A program made the position numbers and the translations under genes. A stretch of 64,000 nucleotides of DNA from Patescibacteria group bacterium. Lineage in GTDB: Bacteria > Patescibacteriota > Microgenomatia > UBA1406 > GWC2-37-13. The stretch lies in assembly GCA_025057905.1 (NCBI GenBank), contig JANWUX010000002.1:62001-126000 (forward strand), in the 5' to 3' direction. Under the pieces are notes generated by a model that did not search any database, was not told the origin of the DNA, and worked only from the letters and a program-made list of their open reading frames with translations. This document shows, one piece after another, positions 40,051 to 49,722 of this stretch. The stretch's first letter is position 1; every line of letters starts with the position of its first letter.

Positions 40051-40764
40051 ATGTCAGGTCACTCTAAGTGGGCTAATATCAAAAGAAAAAAAGAAGCAAA
40101 CGACAAACTCAAGGGAAATCTGTTTAGCAAACTCAGTCGTATGATCACTGTTGCTGTCATTGAGGGTGGCGGGATCACTGATCCATCACTCAACTCAAAA
40201 CTTCGGTTAGCAATGGAGAAGGCTCAATCTCTCAACATGCCTAAAGAGAATATGAAGAGAGCTATCGAGAGAGGTGTTGGTCAGAGGAAAGATCAGCTTC
40301 AGGAGATTATTTACGAGGGATTTGCTCCTCACGGTGTTTCCTTGCTCATTTTGGCAACAACTGATAACCCGAATCGTACTTTTGCCGAGGTAAAAACTAC
40401 TCTAGAAAAGGCTGGTGGGAAGATAGCTCAAACAGGATCAGTTTCCTATCAGTTTGAAAAGTGTGGCCTGATTGTTTTTGATAAAAACAAAGTGACCGAA
40501 GAAAAAATCTTGGAAATTTCTGAAAAACTAAGGGCATCTGATGTTGAGGAGGATGAAGAAGGTTTTTCTCTTTATTTTCCTTATGAATTGATTGGTAAGA
40601 TCAGTCATCTCATTCCTGGGGTCGCTTACAAGAGATTGGAGATAGATTTTAAGCCAAAAATAAAAACGATGATTGTTGATGAAAAAATTGAAGAGATAGC
40701 CCGGGTAGTCGATCTTCTTGAATCTCTCGATGATGTTCAAAAAGTATTTACTAATCTTCAATAA
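40051..40764 (+). CDS. YebC/PmpR-family protein
   Basis: MSGHSKWANIKRKKEANDKLKGNLFSKLSRMITVAV...KENMKRAIERGVG. Confidence 0.95.
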   Translation: MSGHSKWANIKRKKEANDKLKGNLFSKLSRMITVAVIEGGGITDPSLNSKLRLAMEKAQSLNMPKENMKRAIERGVGQRKDQLQEIIYEGFAPHGVSLLILATTDNPNRTFAEVKTTLEKAGGKIAQTGSVSYQFEKCGLIVFDKNKVTEEKILEISEKLRASDVEEDEEGFSLYFPYELIGKISHLIPGVAYKRLEIDFKPKIKTMIVDEKIEEIARVVDLLESLDDVQKVFTNLQ

Positions 40765-41551
40765 GTTGATAAAGAGAAGAGCAGTTAAGATTGAGAAACG
40801 AGTCAGACTGGCTGGCTCAGCAGTAATTCTAAGTTCATTCATGCTTTTTTCGACATTTTTTGATTTCGGCACGGCACCTATTTTCATTGTAGCTTTTGTG
40901 GTAGTTACTTACTTTTTCACTTACATCTCTTTAATTGAGAAGATCAGCAAAATTGGTTGGCTAACTTTGTTTTTGATGCCTGTTCTCCTAACTTTAGCTT
41001 TCTATTTTTTTTATTTTTTGTTTCCTTCTCGCTGGCTCACCCGGTTGCCATTTACTCTCTTTTATGGGATTTCTATTTATGCTCTTTTGCTTTGTTCAAA
41101 TATTTTTAGTATCGGCATTGAAAGAAACATTCAGCTTTATCGGGCGGCATTCTCAATTAATTTTTTATATCAAATTGTTATTTCTTTCATCTTTTTTAAC
41201 GTTATTTTTTCCTTTAGAGAGAATTTCTTTTTTAATTTTCTGGCGGTTGGCCTGATTACTTTTATTCTAGCACTTCAGCTCTACTGGACAGTAAGGTTAG
41301 AGAAATTTTTTGATCGACCAGTTTTTCTTCTGGCTTTTCTTTCTTCGGTGTTCTTGGGACAACTGTCGACGTTTTTGAGTTTTCTTCCTTTAAGACCAAT
41401 AAGCTCAGCTCTTTTTCTCGCTGGCAGTTTCTACAGTTTGGCCGGCTTGCTTTATCATCATCTAGATAAGAGACTCTTCAAAGAAACGATTCGTGAATAT
41501 CTGATTGTCTGGGGTTTTATTCTGATCATTACTCTCTTTTCTTTTTCTTAG
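40718..41551 (+). CDS. Polytopic membrane protein
   Basis: Multiple hydrophobic segments; N-terminus overlaps the preceding gene. Confidence 0.5.
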   Translation: MNLSMMFKKYLLIFNKLIKRRAVKIEKRVRLAGSAVILSSFMLFSTFFDFGTAPIFIVAFVVVTYFFTYISLIEKISKIGWLTLFLMPVLLTLAFYFFYFLFPSRWLTRLPFTLFYGISIYALLLCSNIFSIGIERNIQLYRAAFSINFLYQIVISFIFFNVIFSFRENFFFNFLAVGLITFILALQLYWTVRLEKFFDRPVFLLAFLSSVFLGQLSTFLSFLPLRPISSALFLAGSFYSLAGLLYHHLDKRLFKETIREYLIVWGFILIITLFSFS

Positions 41552-42177
41552 TTTCTTAAAATTTTAGGTTTTGTCAAGAAACTGGCAGTTTTAGATGCCT
41601 AAATCAAGTAGAGAAGAGGGGAGATAAAGAACTAATATGAGTAATATCCCATAGTATTTAAATTTTAAATTCACGAACGTGATTTTATAAAAAAAACTAT
41701 AGGAACATTGGCATTTTAATCCTATAGAAAATTTACCTCATTTTCAAGTTTTTGGTCCAAAAAAAAACTGATAGATCGCAATCTAATCTAATAGTTTAAA
41801 TCTAATCCATAGATTAAATCTAATCCTCGGTATTTACAAAGTAGCTAGTCAAGACTTATTCCCTCTTGAGTGGCAACAAAGAATAGTCAATGTGGATAAG
41901 CAGGCCCAACGAGCTTCTTTGAGTTAAATAGATTGTTAAATCAATCTAAACTTAAAATCAAAAGATCCTTTTGTCAGGCTTGGTTTTAGTTTGATAAAGA
42001 TTTAATGGTTTTCTTTTTGGAATAAAGATGAGTTTAGGTGTAGTCAAATTTAAAAGTTAAACCAAAAAGAAAAGTTTTCATAGAGGAATCAGAGTGTTTA
42101 AATTTAGGAGGAGGTTGAATTTTTAATTATGAGGTTTTTAGAGAGTATCTAAAAAATTTTTAAAATTTCGATAAAAA

Positions 42178-42206
42178 GAAGAAAAGGCCAAGGTCCTCTT
42201 TTCTTC
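42178..42206. repeat. Inverted repeat (9-bp arms)
   Basis: GAAGAAAAG-gccaaggtcct-CTTTTCTTC. Confidence 0.75.
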
Positions 42207-42281
42207 TTTGGGAGACAGTGACTAAAGACAAAAGATAGGAGCTTTTTTAGGCAGATTTCTCCAGAAGGGAGTGATTAACAA

Positions 42282-42311
42282 AACGTCGTAAATTGTATCT
42301 TTTACGACGTT
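42282..42311. repeat. Perfect inverted repeat (11-bp arms, 8-nt loop)
   Basis: AACGTCGTAAA-ttgtatct-TTTACGACGTT. Confidence 0.9.
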
Positions 42312-42564
42312 ATCACTGATTCACGAAAGGGAAGTCTTCGGTTAGCTGCTTTGTTTTTGGTGATATTTTTATTAAAAATTTGATTAATTTTGCTTTTCCT
42401 TTTTTGAATTGATCTCTGCTTGACATCCCCAACCGACGTTCCTTGCGTCCTTTTTTACTATAGGATTTTTAAAAAGAGCCAGAAAAATCCTCCATTCTGT
42501 TGATCAAAGTCAATTCTCTTCTCTGCTTTTTTATCTTGATAGAGAAGAAGTCCAAGGAGAGTTT

Positions 42565-43611
42565 CTATATCCCTCTTTTTTTGGCTAGAAGTTTCTCCCA
42601 GAGATAAGTTAGGTAATATCTAGGTGACAGAACAAAATCTTGAGTAGGAAGATAGCGGATTAATTTACCACCAAAGCCTGTCTTGAAAAAGGTCAGTCCT
42701 TGCCAGGACTTTGGGTTTCGCTTAGATTGATTGTCAAAAACTCCCCAGAAATTGTAAAAGTGACAGTGGCGAGTTTTCGCTTCTTTGATTGCTTCCCACT
42801 GAAGAAGATAGGTTGCCGGTAACTTACTGTGAACCGAGGCACCTTGATGATAGAAACCTGATTTTTTGGTAAAGAGGATTAACGCCCCGGCAAGCAGGTG
42901 ACCGCCAGTCTTCACTAATAAAATCAAGGAGTTATTGGTTTTTCTAAAGGCCAGAAACTCCTTTTTAAGATAATCTTTACTGAAGGGTATGAACTTTTCT
43001 CGGCTGGCAGTCTCAAGGTAGATTTGGTTAAACTCATCGACGGCTTCTGAGTCTTTTCTTTTTTCAAGAGTCAGGCCAAGCATCTGAGCTTTTCTAATCA
43101 GGTATCTAGTGGTTTTTCTCATCTGCGAAAGAAGCTCAGTTTCCTCAAGAAAGATAGTTTCTTGGTTGTTTGACTTAAATAAAGGAAGAACCCAGAAACT
43201 TTCGGCATGGAGATAAATTGGTGCCTCTTTGAAGCCCAAATTCTTAAAAAGGAGATAATTCTCTGGCGCATTTTCTAGGAAGGGAGCAATTCTTATGAAG
43301 TCAAATTTTTCTTTTTGAGCAACTTTCTTTAAAAAACCAAGAATTGAAATGAGAATCGTTTGAATCTTTTCTTTTTTTCGGAAAACTGGGCCGTGGGGCA
43401 TGAATAAAAAATGGCCCCTCTTGCTTCTCATCTTAATTACCAAAAAAATTGCCTCAAGACAATCACCATCAAAAACTCCCCCTCTCAAGATTGGATTCCC
43501 CAGGCTTTTCTGAAACTCTCCCCATTCCCAACTTGGAAGAAATGACGTTGCTCCAAACTCGTCAAAAAAAGCTTGCCAGAGTGGAAACGAGTCTATTGAT
43601 TTTATGGTCAT
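42565..43611 (-). CDS. FemAB/FemX-family peptidyltransferase
   Basis: FLPSWEWGEFQKSLGN; MRKTTRYLIRKAQMLGLTLE; ATYLLQWEAIKEAKTRHCHFYNFWGV. Confidence 0.88.
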   Translation of the reverse strand: MTIKSIDSFPLWQAFFDEFGATSFLPSWEWGEFQKSLGNPILRGGVFDGDCLEAIFLVIKMRSKRGHFLFMPHGPVFRKKEKIQTILISILGFLKKVAQKEKFDFIRIAPFLENAPENYLLFKNLGFKEAPIYLHAESFWVLPLFKSNNQETIFLEETELLSQMRKTTRYLIRKAQMLGLTLEKRKDSEAVDEFNQIYLETASREKFIPFSKDYLKKEFLAFRKTNNSLILLVKTGGHLLAGALILFTKKSGFYHQGASVHSKLPATYLLQWEAIKEAKTRHCHFYNFWGVFDNQSKRNPKSWQGLTFFKTGFGGKLIRYLPTQDFVLSPRYYLTYLWEKLLAKKRGI

Positions 43612-43651
43612 TTCTTAATTTCTAAAGAATTGATCGGTTGATATATTTTAG

Positions 43652-44914
43652 TCAGTCGCCGATGGCTTTTTTTAACTCGTTGAGAATTATTTTTGCTTGG
43701 TCGATCTCAATGAGAGTTGGCAAGTTGATGATTTTTTTGGTTAATCGAAAGGCGACAGTACAGGTATTAAGGCTTCTTCTTGACTCGCCAGGAAGAGTTT
43801 TAAGGGGAAAAGTTTTTGGGGCGATAATGGAATCGTACCAGGTATCAAGAAAGATTTTTTTTTGTTCGAGGTGGGATATTACTCTGTCTCGTTGGTCGAG
43901 AAGTAGAGGGAAACGTACCAGTGGTTGATTTTGGTACCTATGAAGCGTTCGGGTATTGATTATCTTTCTTAATGAACTTAGGTTATTGACGTAGAAGTTG
44001 ACAACCTGAGCCCGCTGATAATTGTTCTTCTCTAGTTTTTTTAGCTGGTTTAGAAGAAGTTTAGCAAGGGCATTAGGATATTTCTTGTTGAGTAACTGAT
44101 CAAAATTTCCTTCTTTCTCTTCTGGGGTCAACTCCGCGGCCAGCAGGCCTAAACCTTGAGCTAATTTATGAATTAACTTCCCGATAAAGATTCGATAAGT
44201 CGTTTTTACTGTTACTACTATAGGTTTATAAAGAAGACATTTCATGATAAAACTATAGGATGGATACTCAAGGCCTCCGTGATCAAGCAATTTGATTATT
44301 TTTCTGTTTTGACTAACGACCCCGCCACCGAAAACCGAGCTGAGACTTTTTGATCGGCCAAAAGACAGTAGAAAAAAATGATTCAAAAATTTTTCCTTTG
44401 TTGCAAGACTCGTTGACATTAATCCATGTGCTAGATCTTCAATGAGAATCAGCTGATTTTTCATTGCTAGCTCAACCACTTTATCGCGGTTTTCTGGTTT
44501 TATGCCAAAAGTGTGCTGAAGGATAATCACCCGAGTGTTGTCGGCTAGTTTTTCTTTAAGATTTTCAATGTCCAAAGAAAAATCTTTTTCACTGATGTCA
44601 ACGAAGATCGGTTTCATTCCCAGGGCGACGATTGGCTCAATAACAGATTGACAGGTGAAGGCTTGAACGATCACTCGATCATTTCTTTTGAGATCAAGAG
44701 ACTTAAGAAGATTAAAAAGAGCTGACCGCCCGGTGAGAAAAAGGGCCATTTTGTAACTATTTTTACCGGCAAGCGCCAAAATCGTTTTTTTTACTTGTGA
44801 TATTTCTTTCCCTTTTTTCCATGACCATGGCTCAATTGTGGTCTTAAGTGAGATTAAAAGATCATCAGTCGTCTCGTTTGGACCAAGTCTGGCGAAGATC
44901 ATCTTTAAAGACAA
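43652..44914 (-). CDS. DegT/DnrJ-like PLP-dependent aminotransferase
   Basis: RNDRVIVQAFTCQSVIEPIVALGMKPIFVDISEKDFSLD...IILQHTFGIKPENRDKVVELA...LIEDLAHGL...FGRSKSLSSVFGGGVV. Confidence 0.82.
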   Translation of the reverse strand: MSLKMIFARLGPNETTDDLLISLKTTIEPWSWKKGKEISQVKKTILALAGKNSYKMALFLTGRSALFNLLKSLDLKRNDRVIVQAFTCQSVIEPIVALGMKPIFVDISEKDFSLDIENLKEKLADNTRVIILQHTFGIKPENRDKVVELAMKNQLILIEDLAHGLMSTSLATKEKFLNHFFLLSFGRSKSLSSVFGGGVVSQNRKIIKLLDHGGLEYPSYSFIMKCLLYKPIVVTVKTTYRIFIGKLIHKLAQGLGLLAAELTPEEKEGNFDQLLNKKYPNALAKLLLNQLKKLEKNNYQRAQVVNFYVNNLSSLRKIINTRTLHRYQNQPLVRFPLLLDQRDRVISHLEQKKIFLDTWYDSIIAPKTFPLKTLPGESRRSLNTCTVAFRLTKKIINLPTLIEIDQAKIILNELKKAIGD

Positions 44915-45744
44915 ATGGGTTTTTGAATTATCTCAAAGTTTATCCTTTTATTGTTAAATTTTATCGTTAGATCACAGCCAAAAGAGAAGACTAATCGGTC
45001 AGCCGGAACTGATCCAAAACCGCCTTGGCGTTTTGACTGGTCTTTCAGTCTTCGCCACTCAATGGCCGGATCAAGAGGAAACCACTCGACATTAGGAAGC
45101 TTTACCTCAAGCCAAGCGTGAATAATTAAGTGATTAAAACCGAGGGAAATTTGACCAAAAGAAAGCAGTCGAGTGAAGATGTTTTTTTTAACAAGAAAAC
45201 CAACAACTAACCGAGTTGGGATTCCAAGCGCCTGAATTAGTGAACCAAGAAAAGTAGCAAAACCGCCACAGTCAGTTCGCCGCTGGCGTAGAGCTTGGTC
45301 AAAGGGATAGAGACCGTCTATTGGGTGGCCATAGTCAAGGTAGTCGAGAGTGAAAAAATACATCTTTTTAATAATTTCGCTTAATCGTTTTTCTCCTTTT
45401 ATCAGCTGACGGGCAATTTTTTTAATCTCTGGATTATCGCCGTTGATAAACCGATTGTTAATCGGCGTTAATTTTTTTCCTTGATAGTCGCTGAGGAGAA
45501 AAGTTTTGGAAATTTTTTTGAAAATTGGTTTTAGAATCCCTTTAAACTTAATACCCAAAGGACAATTCGGTCGATTAGAATAAAAAACAACAATCTGATT
45601 GCCCCAAATCTTTTCTTCAATGATTTTATTGGGACTACCGATAACTTGCAGGTTTTCTATCTTCTGATACTCGTTTGAACAAGGTAGAGAAAAAATCACC
45701 TTTTTTCCTAATTGTGGTGTGTTTTTTTTCAGAAAAAAATTCAT
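44905..45744 (-). CDS. Transglutaminase-like protein
   Basis: RRTDCGGFATFLGSLIQALGIPTRLVVGFL...FNHLIIHAWLEVKLPNVEWFPLDPA (Cys-His-Asp triad). Confidence 0.85.
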   Translation of the reverse strand: MNFFLKKNTPQLGKKVIFSLPCSNEYQKIENLQVIGSPNKIIEEKIWGNQIVVFYSNRPNCPLGIKFKGILKPIFKKISKTFLLSDYQGKKLTPINNRFINGDNPEIKKIARQLIKGEKRLSEIIKKMYFFTLDYLDYGHPIDGLYPFDQALRQRRTDCGGFATFLGSLIQALGIPTRLVVGFLVKKNIFTRLLSFGQISLGFNHLIIHAWLEVKLPNVEWFPLDPAIEWRRLKDQSKRQGGFGSVPADRLVFSFGCDLTIKFNNKRINFEIIQKPICL

Positions 45745-45853
45745 CTCTAAAGAATTTTTTTTAACTTATGGCAGAAAAATACTTTTTTGTTATTTTCTTT
45801 TTAATTGATTTTTTTTGAACCTTAGTTTACAATAGTTTTTTACTCTAAAGATA

Positions 45854-46330
45854 ATGAGTTTAAGTGTTGATCTTAAAATAAAAGATCTCGTTGAGACCGA
45901 CATCCCCAGCGGTTCTGCTGAAGTAAAGGTAAGCGACGCTCTTAATTTGATGATTCAAAAAAGAGTTAATATTTTCGTAGTTGTCAATAAAGATAAAAAA
46001 ATCAAAGGCGTCTTTACCCTCTATGATATTCTTGATAGATTAATCCCTTTTTTTATTAAGATCGATACTTCTTTAGGTTTTATCTCGACAAATGAATTGA
46101 TCACTGAAGAAAGAATTAGAAGCTTGTCTAATCTTCGAGCTAAGGATCTAATGGTAAAAAAAGTTTATTGTTTAAAGGAGGAAGAAGAGATGATCAAGGC
46201 AATTATTATGATGTATGTCAAAAATTTTGATTACATCCCCGTTATCAACAAGGAGCATCAACTAGTTGGGGTGGTTAATCGAACTAATGTCGAAAAGAAG
46301 ATCATCGAGATAATTAATTCTTTTTCCTAG
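45854..46330 (+). CDS. CBS-domain pair protein
   Basis: INIFVVVNKDKKIKGVFTLYDIL; FDYIPVINKEHQLVGVVNRTNV. Confidence 0.82.
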   Translation: MSLSVDLKIKDLVETDIPSGSAEVKVSDALNLMIQKRVNIFVVVNKDKKIKGVFTLYDILDRLIPFFIKIDTSLGFISTNELITEERIRSLSNLRAKDLMVKKVYCLKEEEEMIKAIIMMYVKNFDYIPVINKEHQLVGVVNRTNVEKKIIEIINSFS

Positions 46331-46358
46331 GCTAACTTTTAATTTTTCCTCTTGATTT

Positions 46359-47663
46359 ATGGAATCAGTTTCGGGAATTATTCCGCCGCTTCTTTTTCTC
46401 TTTCTTCTCTTTCTTTTAGTTACTGACCGGTTTAATCGATCAATAATCACTGCCTTGTTTGCAATTTTCTTTGTCATTTTTAACTTTATTAACTTTGAGA
46501 AAGCGGTTGAGAGTATTGATTTCAACACCATTGGGCTTCTTGTCGGAATGATGATCATTGTCTCGGTGATTGCCAAGACTGGTATTTTTCAGTTTTTGGC
46601 GATTAAGATGCTCAAGCTTGCTAAGGGCCGGCCGGTGAGACTAATGATCTATCTCTCTTTGCTCACCGCCTTTCTCTCGGCTTTCCTTGATAATGTGACC
46701 ACCATCTTATTGGTTACACCAGTGACTCTTTATATCACAAAAATTTTGGGTGTCTCACCTTTTCCGATTGTTATCTCTTTGATTTACTTTTCCAATATCG
46801 GCGGAACGGCCACTCTTATCGGCGATCCACCAAACATTATCATCGGCAGTGAAGCAAATCTAACCTTTAATGATTTCCTTAAGTACAATACGCCAGTGAC
46901 GGTGATCAACACCTTTATCATTCTTAGCTTGCTCTTCTTGATTTTTAAGAATCAACTTAGAAAGAAAAAAGTACCTCTTGAGTTAATCAAAAAAATAAAG
47001 GAAGAAAGGCTGATTAAAGACAAAGTTTTTACTCTCAAGGCAATTCTTATCTTGGTTCTAGTCTTAATTGGTTTTGTTACTCACAGTCTGACTCACATTG
47101 AAAACTCAATTATTGCTCTGAGCGGAGCTTTCTTGATCTTGCTTTTATCAGTAAGAGAGCCAGACGAGATTTACAAAGAGATTGAGTGGTCATCAATCTT
47201 TTTTTTAATTTCTCTATTTGTGATTATGGCCGCGGTTGAGCAAACAGGTTTTCTTGAGTTGATTTCTAATGGTCTCTTTTCTCTGACGAAAGGAAACGTC
47301 GAACTTAACACGTACCTAATTTTACTTACCAGTGGCCTCTCTTCGTCAATAACTGGTAACCTTCCCAATACACTTCTTTTTATCAAGATTATCGAGGGAA
47401 TTGCTAAGATGGGTGTGGATGTGTTTCCGATGTGGTGGGCCTTATCGTTGGGAGCTTGTTTTGGCGGTAATGCTAGTTTAATTGCCTCAGCTGTCAATAT
47501 TGTCGGCGCTGACATTTATAACAAGAATATTCTGGAAAATGGCCAAAAAAATAGTCCCTCTCAAAAGATTAACTTTATTAATTTCTCTATGTATGGTTCT
47601 CTGGTGACCCTTGTCTCTCTTCTTGTCAGCTTTTTCTATCTCAAAGTTAGTTTTTTTAATTAA
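46359..47663 (+). CDS. ArsB/NhaD-type (IT superfamily) permease
   Basis: FNTIGLLVGMMIIVSVIAKTGIFQFLAIK...SAFLDNVTTILLVTPV...GGTATLIGDPPNIIIGS. Confidence 0.9.
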   Translation: MESVSGIIPPLLFLFLLFLLVTDRFNRSIITALFAIFFVIFNFINFEKAVESIDFNTIGLLVGMMIIVSVIAKTGIFQFLAIKMLKLAKGRPVRLMIYLSLLTAFLSAFLDNVTTILLVTPVTLYITKILGVSPFPIVISLIYFSNIGGTATLIGDPPNIIIGSEANLTFNDFLKYNTPVTVINTFIILSLLFLIFKNQLRKKKVPLELIKKIKEERLIKDKVFTLKAILILVLVLIGFVTHSLTHIENSIIALSGAFLILLLSVREPDEIYKEIEWSSIFFLISLFVIMAAVEQTGFLELISNGLFSLTKGNVELNTYLILLTSGLSSSITGNLPNTLLFIKIIEGIAKMGVDVFPMWWALSLGACFGGNASLIASAVNIVGADIYNKNILENGQKNSPSQKINFINFSMYGSLVTLVSLLVSFFYLKVSFFN

Positions 47664-47682
47664 CTTAGAAGAAGGGCAGTTC

Positions 47683-48936
47683 TTAGTTAAACTGACATTT
47701 TTGGTAGACACACAGATCATTCGTGCAGCAGATTGGTTCTTTTTTTAAGATTTTGACAATGCGCCACAAGTTTCTCAGAAGTGAGCCTTTGATATAAAGA
47801 AAATCGCCTGGTTTTATCATTTTATCGAGAATCTTAGCCGCTTCAACAACATTTTTGGCAAAAAACACTTTCTCTTTGAAAGAAGCTACCTTCTTGAGTT
47901 CATTGATTGTGTATTTTCGATAGTGACCAACGCCAATGATAATGTCTGGAGGGTATTTAATAATAGTTTCGGCAGTTTTTCTATGATCTTTGATCGGATG
48001 ACAAAGCTCCCCCATCACGCCAATAATGGCGATCTTTCTTCCTTGGTAAGGAAAAGAGTAAAAGGTCTTCAATCCTTCATCAGTAGAGGTTGGATTGGCT
48101 CGAAGGGAGTCATTAAGAATAAGAGTTTTTCTTGGACCCAATTCCAGACTCATTCTTCCTTTTAGAGGTCTTATTTCTTTAAGAGAATTGACTATTAACT
48201 GGTAAGCTTTTTTTGGATTTCTAAAGATTGAAACTAAAACGGCAAAAATAGCGGCAAAGTTTCTCTGATGATGAAGACCAAGGAGTTTTGTTTGAAAGAA
48301 ATATTTCTTACCATAATAGGTAATTGAAAACGAGGTTCCCTCGAGAGTGATTTTAGCCGTTTTGGGATCAATTAAAAACTGACACATTTCTCGACTCTCT
48401 CCATAAAAGATCACCTTAGCTTGGGTGAAGAGTGCCATTTCTCGGACATTTTGGTCATCCCAGTTGAGAATAGCCACGCCACCAGTCTCTTTGGAGGGTA
48501 AAGATTCGATGAGCTTTCGTTTTTCTCTGATTACATTTTTGACAGAGCCAAGATGCTCGCGATCGGTGTGAACTGTTGAGATACCACTGACGATACCGAT
48601 GGTTGGTTTGGCAATATCAAGATGATTATCCATCTCGCCTATGTGATCAACGCCAAGCTCCCAAACGACATACTTTGTCCATGGTCGAACTTTAAGAGCT
48701 GTGATCGGAACATTGAAATTAGTGTCTAAGTTGACATCTGTGACCACTGTTGACCCAGCATCTTTGAGGATCTTGGCTAAGGTTTGGGTGATGCTCGTCT
48801 TTCCTTGGGAGCCAGTGATGCCAATCTGAAGAGGTCTGAAAAACGACAACCATTTCTTGGCGATGATTCTTCTTGTTTGATGATAGAGCTTCTTGATACC
48901 TTTTGGTTGATAATCAGCCATCTCTTTTTTACTCAA
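47683..48936 (-). CDS. Mur ligase-family protein (MurF-like)
   Basis: IGITGSQGKTSITQTLAKIL; WELGVDHIGEMDNHLDIAKPTIGIVSGISTVHTDREHLGS; LNDSLRANPTST. Confidence 0.88.
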   Translation of the reverse strand: MSKKEMADYQPKGIKKLYHQTRRIIAKKWLSFFRPLQIGITGSQGKTSITQTLAKILKDAGSTVVTDVNLDTNFNVPITALKVRPWTKYVVWELGVDHIGEMDNHLDIAKPTIGIVSGISTVHTDREHLGSVKNVIREKRKLIESLPSKETGGVAILNWDDQNVREMALFTQAKVIFYGESREMCQFLIDPKTAKITLEGTSFSITYYGKKYFFQTKLLGLHHQRNFAAIFAVLVSIFRNPKKAYQLIVNSLKEIRPLKGRMSLELGPRKTLILNDSLRANPTSTDEGLKTFYSFPYQGRKIAIIGVMGELCHPIKDHRKTAETIIKYPPDIIIGVGHYRKYTINELKKVASFKEKVFFAKNVVEAAKILDKMIKPGDFLYIKGSLLRNLWRIVKILKKEPICCTNDLCVYQKCQFN

Positions 48937-49681
48937 GGAAAGTTAACAAAAACATAACCATCACTCCAAGTCCAAATGCCCCAACTTGAATCAAACCTTT
49001 GGAGATTTTGGTTTCTCGATGAAGCTCAGGAATAAGATCCGAGCCAGCAATGTAGACAAAATTTCCAGCAACAAAAGCAGCTAGATAGAAGAAAAAGTGG
49101 TCAGCTCTTTGCCCGAAAAAATAAGCTAAAAAAACACCAAGGATCGCTGATAGGGCAGTCAGAAAATTTAAGATCGTGGCTTTTTTTGCCTTTAAACCGC
49201 CATAAACAAGAACAGCAAAGTCTCCAATTTCTTGGGGAATCTCGTGAAAGACAACCGCTAGCGTGGTTGCTAAGCCAGTGGCAAAGTTAAGACTGTAAGC
49301 TGAAATAATCGCCATTCCATCGAGAAGATTGTGAAAAAAATCACTCCAGAGGTTCATTAGGGCAACCGGTCTGGCGGAAATCTTTTTTTCTTCAGGCAGA
49401 AGATGAATATGGCGCCAGCGAATGATCTTTTCCAGAATCAAAGTGAAAATGATTCCGCCAATTAAGAAAAAACCGAGATTTAGGTTAAAACCTGTCTCTT
49501 CAGATATTTCCGGAATTAAGTGAAAAAAAACATTTCCAAAAAGAGCCCCGGCAGAAAAAGAGATGAGATAGATTAAAAGTTGATTGAGATGATCTTTTTT
49601 AATAATGAAGATAATTAGACCAACCACGGCAAGAAGGCTGATGATTAAAGTTGACAGAAGGGCAAAAAAGAGAGTTTCCAT
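48929..49681 (-). CDS. ZIP-family metal transporter
   Basis: SFSAGALFGNVFFHLIPE; FFHNLLDGMAIISAYSLNFATGLATTLAVVFHEIPQEIGDFAVLVYGG. Confidence 0.93.
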   Translation of the reverse strand: METLFFALLSTLIISLLAVVGLIIFIIKKDHLNQLLIYLISFSAGALFGNVFFHLIPEISEETGFNLNLGFFLIGGIIFTLILEKIIRWRHIHLLPEEKKISARPVALMNLWSDFFHNLLDGMAIISAYSLNFATGLATTLAVVFHEIPQEIGDFAVLVYGGLKAKKATILNFLTALSAILGVFLAYFFGQRADHFFFYLAAFVAGNFVYIAGSDLIPELHRETKISKGLIQVGAFGLGVMVMFLLTFLE

Positions 49682-49722
49682 CAGGAAAAAGCTAAGGATT
49701 AGGTAAAATTATACCAAAAAAG

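Noticed and set aside
41796-41826. TTAAATCTAATCC direct repeats as a CRISPR or iteron array
   Set aside because: Only two full copies at 18-bp spacing in AT-rich sequence; too few to call an array.
46262-46576. 104-aa minus-strand ORF
   Set aside because: Antisense to the CBS protein end and permease start, both well supported.
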